DNA of 46,550 bases from a virus, in the IMG/VR virus record IMGVR_UViG_3300046010_009642, positions 1 through 46,550 of that record. One strand, given 5' to 3'. Position numbers and translations under genes: made by a program. This document shows, piece by piece, positions 41,577-46,550 of this stretch (position 1 is its first letter; each line of letters begins with the position of its first letter). The notes beneath the pieces were generated by a model, which did no database searches, had not been told where the DNA came from, and worked only from the letters and a program-made list of their open reading frames with translations.

Positions 41577-42157
41577 ACCAAAGTGTTTGCGTTGTCTAAG
41601 TAAGTATATTTAGACAAGTCAATATCTAGCTTGTCTGAAGCGAGTTTGAGGAAAAACTGTTTTAGTTTTTCCTTTTCCTCTTTGAAAGATTGCTCTTTCG
41701 TCTTGTTGTCGTTGATTTCAGAAAGCTGCTCAAACCACGTTTGAGTCTCCCAGCCTTTGTAGTAATTTACATCAACAAACATGCTAGCTGGAGTTTCCAG
41801 TAATCTAAAGTAATGGTAGTCATACGTTCCTTTAACGTATGGTAAATCCCATCTAAACTCATTTGGATTGTACTCTAAGTAGAGTTTCATTTTGCTTTGT
41901 AGTTGACTGTAAACATGCCTAAGGCAATCCTCTTTGTACTCCAAAAAGAGTACAAAGCTTCTTTCTTTCTTATCCATTGAATAGGCAAAACAAGACTTTG
42001 CTATGTTGGATGGATCTGGCACATTCCATCCAAATTCATAAAATATTTTTGCCCAGATATAATCTTCTAATGGAGAAAGATTTAATATTGCCATTTGATT
42101 CTTGTCCATTAGAAGATCAACGACTAATTCAGTGCCAAAACAATCTACTTTAATCAT
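41555..42157 (-). CDS. Hypothetical protein of the early operon
   Basis: The protein has 200 residues, begins MIKVDCFGTELVVDLLMDKN and is rich in aromatic residues (YIWAKIFYEFGWNVP, WDLPYVKGTYDYHYFRLL, YYKGWETQTWFEQL). No family is recognised. It overlaps its neighbours by 22 and 8 bases, so it is translated as part of the operon. The high tryptophan and tyrosine content suggests a compact globular protein with a binding surface, nothing more specific. Confidence 0.6.
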   Translation of the reverse strand: MIKVDCFGTELVVDLLMDKNQMAILNLSPLEDYIWAKIFYEFGWNVPDPSNIAKSCFAYSMDKKERSFVLFLEYKEDCLRHVYSQLQSKMKLYLEYNPNEFRWDLPYVKGTYDYHYFRLLETPASMFVDVNYYKGWETQTWFEQLSEINDNKTKEQSFKEEKEKLKQFFLKLASDKLDIDLSKYTYLDNANTLVWTTCTQ

Positions 42158-42410
42158 CCCATCTCCTTTTACAAAAATCTAAGAAACAATCAGATAAGAA
42201 CCACCCATCAGATGTTTTGATTCTTGGTTCAAATCTGACAAATGTTGCCATTGAATAATCGCTATTTTCCGACATTTCTTCTGTAAAGAAAATAGCTTTA
42301 TCAAAAGTTGTGTGAGAATATTCTGGATATTCTTTAATGAACTGTTCCCACACGTCAGGATTAGCATTTAGCCAATCCTGAATTTTTTTATCGTCAGCAA
42401 TAAATTGCAT
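42150..42410 (-). CDS. Hypothetical protein with LNANPDVWEQFIK motif (copy 1)
   Basis: The protein has 86 residues. The N-terminal DKKIQDWLNANPDVWEQFIK is nearly the same as in the next upstream gene, and the DNA is also similar (42331-42377 against 42731-42777). The motif NP-x-V-W-x-x-F starts many small phage proteins with a winged-helix look. The C-terminal part (FVRFEPRIKTSDGWFLSDCFLDF) differs from copy 2. The function is unknown; it arose by partial duplication within the operon. Confidence 0.65.
   Translation of the reverse strand: MQFIADDKKIQDWLNANPDVWEQFIKEYPEYSHTTFDKAIFFTEEMSENSDYSMATFVRFEPRIKTSDGWFLSDCFLDFCKRRWDD
42331..42377. repeat. Diverged direct repeat with 42731-42777
   Basis: The two 47-base stretches are exactly 400 bases apart and differ at five positions by eye. 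The last 23 bases are identical. They encode the shared LNANPDVWEQFIK motif of two adjacent genes, so this marks a gene duplication and a possible site of recombination. Confidence 0.85.
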
Positions 42411-42828
42411 AATCTCCTAAAACTTGCCTAACTTTATTTTCTCCCACCACTTGTGCGAGTTTTTCAACTCCATAGAGTTCTATGTAAGTGATGTATTCCT
42501 GCTTTTGTTGCTCTTTGGAAGCAGGATTTGCTGCTTTCTCTATAAGCATTAAGCAATGAGAGTGAAAACGATTTTCTATTTGTTCAATATCTAGAAAACC
42601 AAATTCTTTTTCTTTTAGGGGAGGATGAAGCTGGACTCCATAGATAAAATCTCCCCACTGAGATTTAGTTTCATAAAAAACACACGCATCAAATCTGTCT
42701 TTGAGCGCTAAAAACTTTCCATTTTTGTGTTTCTTGATGAATTGTTCCCACACATCAGGATTAGCATTTAGCCAATCTTTAAGGTGTAAATCATCATAAT
42801 TAACAACGTACTTCATATTTTCCTCCAT
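42394..42828 (-). CDS. Hypothetical protein with LNANPDVWEQFIK motif (copy 2)
   Basis: The protein has 144 residues; a start at Met5 is possible. After DLHLKDWLNANPDVWEQFIK the chain continues KHKNGKFLALKDRFDACVFYE, where copy 1 has EYPEYSHTTFDKAIFF, and it adds about 60 helical residues (ENRFHSHCLMLIEKAANPASK, KLAQVVGENKVRQVLGD). It overlaps both neighbours (17 and 16 bases). No function is recognised. Confidence 0.65.
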   Translation of the reverse strand: MEENMKYVVNYDDLHLKDWLNANPDVWEQFIKKHKNGKFLALKDRFDACVFYETKSQWGDFIYGVQLHPPLKEKEFGFLDIEQIENRFHSHCLMLIEKAANPASKEQQKQEYITYIELYGVEKLAQVVGENKVRQVLGDYAIYC

Positions 42829-43031
42829 TTATCCCATTCTTCTTGAGGGGCTTCGACATGGTACTTAATGGTGTCAGCATCAAGTACTTCTCTAAATACA
42901 ACAGCGTCAGGAATAGCTCCAACTAATCCTAGACTTAACACTGCTAACGCAGCATCTTGGCTGATGTTGTAATTAGAGTCAACTAAATGACTCTTACCTT
43001 TGGTTTTTTCTACATTTGCGAAGTAATACAT
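42813..43031 (-). CDS. Hypothetical protein, first gene of the small early operon
   Basis: The protein has 72 residues and starts MYYFANVEKTKGKSHLV, about 20 bases after the predicted transcription start. It is a paralogue in plan of the 78-residue protein at 41340-41576. The function is unknown. It is the promoter-proximal gene of a six-gene operon that ends at the terminator 41033-41001. Confidence 0.6.
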   Translation of the reverse strand: MYYFANVEKTKGKSHLVDSNYNISQDAALAVLSLGLVGAIPDAVVFREVLDADTIKYHVEAPQEEWDKWRKI

Positions 43032-43057
43032 ACTTTATCAGTGAACTTTTAATATTT

Positions 43058-43086
43058 ACTATAACTTATTGACAACACTACGTCAA
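43058..43086 (-). promoter_or_regulatory. Promoter of the small early gene operon
   Basis: On the minus strand TTGACG (43086-43081) and TATAGT (43063-43058) are 17 bases apart, about 27 bases before the ATG at 43031. Confidence 0.8.
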
Positions 43087-43090
43087 GGGA

Positions 43091-43127
43091 TATATAAAAA
43101 AATAAAACACTACGTTAATAGTAGTGC
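43091..43127 (-). terminator. Terminator of the exonuclease operon
   Basis: On the minus strand CACTAC (43126-43121 arm) pairs with GTAGTG (43113-43108) around 7 bases, followed by TTTTATTTTTTTATATA. It lies just after the gene ending at 43139 and just before the next promoter. Confidence 0.8.
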
Positions 43128-43138
43128 TTTACAAAATA

Positions 43139-43414
43139 TTAAACAAGCTGCATAATTGCGTCAATAATACTTGGATTTTCTACAGCTTCTTTTGAGTAGA
43201 TAAGATGTTCAACCAACAATTGCTTAATAACACTTTCTGGGTTGTCACTTTCCTTTCCTTCCAGCACAAGTGTTATACAATCTTTGTCTAATAGCACTGC
43301 TTCACAAGCAAGCATTTCTGATAATAATTCAGAGAATGTTTCCACTTGTTCTAATTCCTCATTGATTCCTAGGAGGAATCTAAACTGTTTAAGAATGTCG
43401 ATGTATTTATTCAT
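43139..43414 (-). CDS. Hypothetical acidic protein
   Basis: The protein has 91 residues from MNKYIDILKQFRFLLGI; the frame is open six codons further into the RHH gene. It is helical and acidic (NEELEQVETFSELLSEML). It overlaps the RHH protein gene by eight bases, so the two form a pair like small regulator modules. No family is recognised; a toxin or antitoxin role is not supported by any motif. Confidence 0.55.
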   Translation of the reverse strand: MNKYIDILKQFRFLLGINEELEQVETFSELLSEMLACEAVLLDKDCITLVLEGKESDNPESVIKQLLVEHLIYSKEAVENPSIIDAIMQLV

Positions 43415-43622
43415 CTTTGAGATTTGGTGCATCGGGATGATTGGTTAGCCATTCTTCAAAAGCAACCCACATTACATTAGACGGCTCAACATTTGCTTTC
43501 TGAGCGATATATCTAATTCTGTCAATCAAAGCTTTAGGTAAAGACACCGATAACTTGCCTTTATCAGCAGCACTTACTTTATGCTTTTTGATTGGGTAAA
43601 CACGAGAATTGTATTCAATCAT
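43407..43622 (-). CDS. Ribbon-helix-helix-like DNA-binding protein
   Basis: The protein has 71 residues. KLSVSLPKALIDRIRYIAQKANVEPSNVMWVAFEEWL has the strand-helix-helix plan of RHH (CopG/Arc-like) proteins: a short strand with alternating residues, then two helices with the N-cap turn VEPSN. The basic N-terminus is probably flexible. RHH dimers bind operators, so it may regulate its own operon. It lies between the exonuclease gene and an acidic small protein and overlaps both. Confidence 0.65.
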   Translation of the reverse strand: MIEYNSRVYPIKKHKVSAADKGKLSVSLPKALIDRIRYIAQKANVEPSNVMWVAFEEWLTNHPDAPNLKDE

Positions 43623-44286
43623 TTATGTCTGTGCCTATTATTTTAACTTGAAAAGGTAAATCAACAATCTCTTTTTCTTTAATGTGTTTTGCCCATGTTT
43701 TAGTATTGGCATTCCACCTAAAACCAGCTTGTTTAGTCAATGTTGCTGGATATGGTTCTAGACTTTTAACCAAAACTCTAGGTTCTGCTGCTAATAAGAT
43801 TTCTTGTTCTAAATTAGCAACTGTATCTAACAACTTACTCAGCAATCTGCAGTCATCCAACGCTCTGTGCGTATCTATAACTGGCACATTGTGCGCTATA
43901 GCTAAATTGTGTAAGCCGTTAGTCTTGCAGTACTGACTATTTGGAAAGTTTATGTACTGACTATCCACCCACTTTTGGTGAATATTTAAACCAGGAATTT
44001 TAGCACAAGCTTGTTTATCAAACTGTGCATTGTGTGCTAATACATAATCACATTCATTTGCCATGTCATTCAAGACAGTGATTATCTGATTATTTGTACC
44101 AACATCAATCAACTCCTGTTGAATTTTGTTGATTTGAACAGCAAAGTTAGGTATAACACTAGATACGATAGTGCTAACTTGACTTATGATTCCTTGCCCT
44201 ACTAAATAGAAGATGCCTGCCACTTCAATTGGAGCGTCTTCCTCAGATAATCCTGTTGTCTCTGTGTCAATTATTAAAAGCTTCAT
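43615..44286 (-). CDS. DnaQ-like 3'-5' exonuclease
   Basis: The protein has 223 residues from MKLLIIDTETTG, chosen for its AGGAGG site four bases upstream. DEDDh-type motifs are LIIDTETTGLSEEDAP (Exo I), VLAHNAQFDKQACA (Exo II) and DTHRALDDCRLLSKLL (Exo III, H and D). The last 50 residues (LTKQAGFRWNANTKTWAKHI) form an added small domain seen in other phage proteins and probably used for nucleic acid contact. It may proofread for the replication polymerase or degrade DNA or RNA. The gene starts a three-gene operon. Confidence 0.85.
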   Translation of the reverse strand: MKLLIIDTETTGLSEEDAPIEVAGIFYLVGQGIISQVSTIVSSVIPNFAVQINKIQQELIDVGTNNQIITVLNDMANECDYVLAHNAQFDKQACAKIPGLNIHQKWVDSQYINFPNSQYCKTNGLHNLAIAHNVPVIDTHRALDDCRLLSKLLDTVANLEQEILLAAEPRVLVKSLEPYPATLTKQAGFRWNANTKTWAKHIKEKEIVDLPFQVKIIGTDIND

Positions 44287-44328
44287 GTTACCTCCTGTCA
44301 ATATGTTTCTTATTGTATATCAATTGCC

Positions 44329-44366
44329 AAAAAAATACAGCAAAGATCCAACTAAGTCTTTGCTGT
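44329..44366 (-). terminator. Terminator of the ribonucleotide reductase / TPR operon
   Basis: On the minus strand the perfect 10-base stem ACAGCAAAGA / TCTTTGCTGT (44366-44337) has a 10-base loop and is followed by ATTTTTTT. The same bases TTGCTG, with TATACA 18 bases on, may serve as a promoter for the exonuclease gene. Confidence 0.85.
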
Positions 44367-44372
44367 AAAAAT

Positions 44373-44939
44373 TTAATTAGTACCTGCTAATATTCTGTAC
44401 CTTTTCAGTGCATTTGGATAGCCAATATGAGCAGCTTGGTAGTAATCAAATTTGGCTTTTTCTTTGTCAATCCCCTCCATCAATATTGCTCTTTCGTAAT
44501 ATGCTCTGGCATACCACTTGTTGATTTGTAAACAATTATTGATGCAACTCATGCCATCATTAATACTTCCTAATTTGACTAGTATTAGTCCTTTTAGTAG
44601 CAAAGCAATTGGGCATTTAGGATTAATTTCCAAGGCATCATTACAGTCTTCCAATCCAGCATTATAGTCAGCTTTTTTGATATAAAGTTCAGCTCTCTCA
44701 CAATAAAGAGCTGAATTATCTAGCTGAATATTGATAGCTGTAGTGTAGTCTTTGATAGCACTATCCAGCTTCTTTAAAGCAGCATAGGATTTAGCTCTTT
44801 CACGTAATAAATCAACACTTTTTTCAGTAGCAAGGGCATCTGAATAGTGTTTGATAGCAGTTTTATGATCTCCATCATGAACCGCTAAAACTCCTAATTG
44901 TTTGCTGTTATTTTTCACTTTAACTCTGGTAAAAGACAC
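44373..44939 (-). CDS. TPR repeat protein
   Basis: The protein has 188 residues. About four tetratricopeptide repeats are visible: GVLAVHDGDHKTAIKHYSDAL, SYAALKKLDSAIKDYTTAI, ELYIKKADYNAGLEDCNDAL, and GLILVKLGSINDGMSCINNCL. The 34-residue spacing and the small-residue positions fit. TPR domains are protein-binding scaffolds, and such proteins are common in cyanobacteria and rare in phages. The gene overlaps the end of the reductase gene by 25 bases, so the products are likely made together. The partner is unknown. Confidence 0.85.
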   Translation of the reverse strand: MSFTRVKVKNNSKQLGVLAVHDGDHKTAIKHYSDALATEKSVDLLRERAKSYAALKKLDSAIKDYTTAINIQLDNSALYCERAELYIKKADYNAGLEDCNDALEINPKCPIALLLKGLILVKLGSINDGMSCINNCLQINKWYARAYYERAILMEGIDKEKAKFDYYQAAHIGYPNALKRYRILAGTN

Positions 44940-46550
44940 TTGTCTGAATCACATGGGGCAGGGCCTGATTGTTCATCAAACCCATTATCATACTTATGCA
45001 AAGCATCTAAGAAAGAATCATTAGTTCTTCTTTGATTTACTTCTTCTACCAACTGCAAGTATTTGTCCTTGCTAATAGGCTCAAAAGGCAATCTAGGATA
45101 AGACTGGAAATCATCAAAGCGACTAAGGATAGCAGCAGAAATATACCCGTCATTGTTCTTGATTGAGTCATATATAGCTCTACTTAAAGCACCAATTTCG
45201 TTCTGGCGTAGTTCAAGTGTGGCTGAAGTATTATGAGTTGTGTAATACTTCTGCACTTGCATATAAAAATCAAACTGTGCCAACACCGAGAATTTAGAAA
45301 TATCAACATCAACTCCTGGTAGATTTGCCCAAGATACTGCTACTGGTATTTCTACTAACCATTCTGTGCAACGTTCATCAAAAGGATTGTCTAATAAGTT
45401 ACCATTTTCATCTTTATCTGATTGTGATGGAACTACGTTATATCCAAAGTCTATGCATGCCAATGCTACTGGATCGTTCTTACGGAAAGTAATCCGACGG
45501 ATAAATTGTTGTGCTTTGGGAGGATGCCAACCAGGGGAAGCGCCAGTTAACAAAGACTTTGTGTTATGTGATTTAATCGCTCCTTGCCAATACCATGAAT
45601 CATTGTCGTCCTCTCCTTGCACCGCAAAGTCGTAGCTGTAATCAGAAGTTTCTTCCCACACCACAGATTCAATGAGATATGGATCAAATTTATAACTTCT
45701 TTTGAGTGAAGGAATAGGACGAATCTCAGCTTTTTGACTATTTTCGTTTAGATAATCTAAAGCATCAGGTTTAGATAACATGCGGCTTAAACATAAACCC
45801 CACATATTTTTCTGTGTTTGGTTGTTCTCCCCTTCAGTGTTATGGAATACGGAGAAACACAATCCTACAGCTTCACCTATTTGTTGAAGGTTTCTAATGA
45901 ACTCTTCACTAGCGCTGTCAATGGACATTGAGCCATTAACTCTAATGCATCCATCAGTGTCAATCAATCCACAGAAGAACGATAGAATACTTTGCTTAGA
46001 GGAACAACGAATAGCTAATGGTATTCTGTCAAGATTTAGACTTTTCTCTGTTTTAGCTATTCCATTCAATTGCAACCAATCATAAAGCTGAACACTAGAA
46101 ATGCTTAATTCATAAGCTTCTCTGCCAGAGTATTTGTTGATTCTCCCATTTAAAACAAACAGATTTTGTGCTATTTGTTGTAGTCTTTCTAGCAATTTAT
46201 AACTATTACTAGAAAACCTAATACGATGTCCAGTTGCACTTAAACATCCATTTCCAAATAATGCTCCGATAAAATAAGCTAAGTCAGGAGACATTATCTT
46301 GGGCGTTTTAATGATAGTTGCTGTGATGCCACCACGATTATGCCCAGACTCTAATTGTTTTGCTTCTCTTGTATAGCTAAATTGATCTATATCAAGTAGT
46401 GAAGTCTCTTGGCTGTTTTGATATTCCCCAAGACTAAAATCAATCTTCATTCCAGGAGTCATGTCAGACGCATAAATCCAGTTTCCATCAATAGAAAGAC
46501 GATGGTTTGGAGTCATACGTAAAACACGTCCATTGTTTAATGTAACTTTA
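44915..46550 (-). CDS. nrdJ: Class II (B12-dependent) ribonucleotide reductase with intein, N-terminal part outside
   Basis: The frame is open to the right edge. Residues encoded by 44915-45562 are the end of a monomeric adenosylcobalamin-dependent ribonucleoside-triphosphate reductase: TKSLLTGASPGWHPPKAQQ, then FIRRITFRKNDPV and a C-terminal redox cysteine pair PCDSDKC. The enzyme makes deoxynucleotides for phage DNA synthesis. The part to the right of 45563 is an intein. The T after the intein fits the T of the conserved PSGT loop, so the intein sits in the substrate-binding region. The catalytic cysteine and the N-extein lie outside the window. Confidence 0.8.
   Translation of the reverse strand, partial: KVTLNNGRVLRMTPNHRLSIDGNWIYASDMTPGMKIDFSLGEYQNSQETSLLDIDQFSYTREAKQLESGHNRGGITATIIKTPKIMSPDLAYFIGALFGNGCLSATGHRIRFSSNSYKLLERLQQIAQNLFVLNGRINKYSGREAYELSISSVQLYDWLQLNGIAKTEKSLNLDRIPLAIRCSSKQSILSFFCGLIDTDGCIRVNGSMSIDSASEEFIRNLQQIGEAVGLCFSVFHNTEGENNQTQKNMWGLCLSRMLSKPDALDYLNENSQKAEIRPIPSLKRSYKFDPYLIESVVWEETSDYSYDFAVQGEDDNDSWYWQGAIKSHNTKSLLTGASPGWHPPKAQQFIRRITFRKNDPVALACIDFGYNVVPSQSDKDENGNLLDNPFDERCTEWLVEIPVAVSWANLPGVDVDISKFSVLAQFDFYMQVQKYYTTHNTSATLELRQNEIGALSRAIYDSIKNNDGYISAAILSRFDDFQSYPRLPFEPISKDKYLQLVEEVNQRRTNDSFLDALHKYDNGFDEQSGPAPCDSDKCLLPELK
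45563..46550 (-). other. Intein with LAGLIDADG endonuclease domain (N-terminal end outside)
   Basis: Block B is VLRMTPNHRLSIDG near the right edge. The C-terminal splice site is YDFAVQGED, then WYWQGAIKSHN followed by T (junction 45563/45562). His-Asn and the +1 Thr are intact, so splicing is possible. The two LAGLIDADG motifs are FIGALFGNG (codon of N at 46252-46250) and FCGLIDTDG (D at 45955-45953). The first has Asn where the catalytic Asp is expected, so the endonuclease may be dead. Block A with the first residue is outside the window. Confidence 0.85.

Noticed and set aside
42150-43031. The repeats in the early operon as a mobile element
   Set aside because: They lie within coding frames and encode a shared motif, have no terminal inverted repeats and no transposase, so gene duplication explains them.
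43139-43622. Toxin-antitoxin pair (RHH protein plus small acidic protein)
   Set aside because: The RHH-like gene fits an antitoxin, but its partner is acidic and helical with no toxin motif, and it lies downstream; support is too weak.
1-46550. CRISPR arrays, tRNA genes, insertion sequences, integrase or attachment sites
   Set aside because: Read on both strands by eye; no regularly spaced repeats, no cloverleaf with anticodon arm, and no transposase or integrase other than the InsA-like domain within the sigma fusion, which lacks the catalytic InsB part and inverted repeats.

Overview
The window is AT-rich DNA from a large tailed phage with a long flexible tail (siphovirus type, with a lambda-like tail tip). 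The host is most likely a cyanobacterium. That host call rests on a B12-type (class II, monomeric) ribonucleotide reductase carrying an intein, an M15-type endolysin, a bacterial-type sliding clamp and the general gene style. It is an inference; no photosynthesis gene is present. There is no CRISPR array, tRNA, insertion sequence or integrase. No gene-free stretch exceeds 300 bases.

Layout, left to right. 1-1029 (minus): minor tail proteins gpL (cut by the edge) and a gpM-like protein. 1028-6486 (plus): tail tip genes gpI, gpJ, an FN3-like piece, a virion-type protein, a second gpM-like protein and the gpK peptidase, ended by a terminator. 6591-8473: a small winged-helix ORF (plus) and a superfamily 2 helicase (minus). 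8609-11412 (plus): an unknown protein, the endolysin, an HNH protein and four small genes. 11447-16456 (minus): tail assembly chaperone with a probable -1 frameshift, three tandem tail-tube paralogues, and tail terminator and completion proteins. 16531-17487 (plus): a sigma factor fused to an IS1 InsA-like zinc ribbon. 17471-17868 (minus): a DUF3310 gene behind a promoter, a possible 15-codon leader and a terminator hairpin. 17888-21445 (minus): neck, decoration and major capsid proteins. 21541-31733 (plus): an XRE-type regulator followed by six fibre/adhesin-type proteins. 31638-36086 (minus): capsid protease, MuF-like protein, a small protein, portal and large terminase. 36106-37218 (plus): dnaN. 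37259-46550 (minus): ERF recombinase, zinc protein, DnaB-type helicase, a probable replication initiator or loader, six small early-type genes, RHH protein, DnaQ-like exonuclease, TPR protein and the intein-containing ribonucleotide reductase.

Read right to left on the minus strand, the structural genes keep the usual siphovirus order: terminase, portal, MuF, protease, capsid, neck, tail terminator, tube, chaperone. Plus-strand cassettes interrupt this order three times: fibres, sigma factor, and lysis plus tail tip. The tape measure gene, expected after the chaperone, is not in the window. Good sigma-70-type promoters (TTGACA/TATAAT-like, 16-18 base spacer) occur in front of replication, lysis and small accessory genes. 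I found none in front of capsid and tail genes, which fits late transcription by the phage-encoded sigma factor; this is inference. All protein family calls are made by eye from sequence motifs, without database searches.
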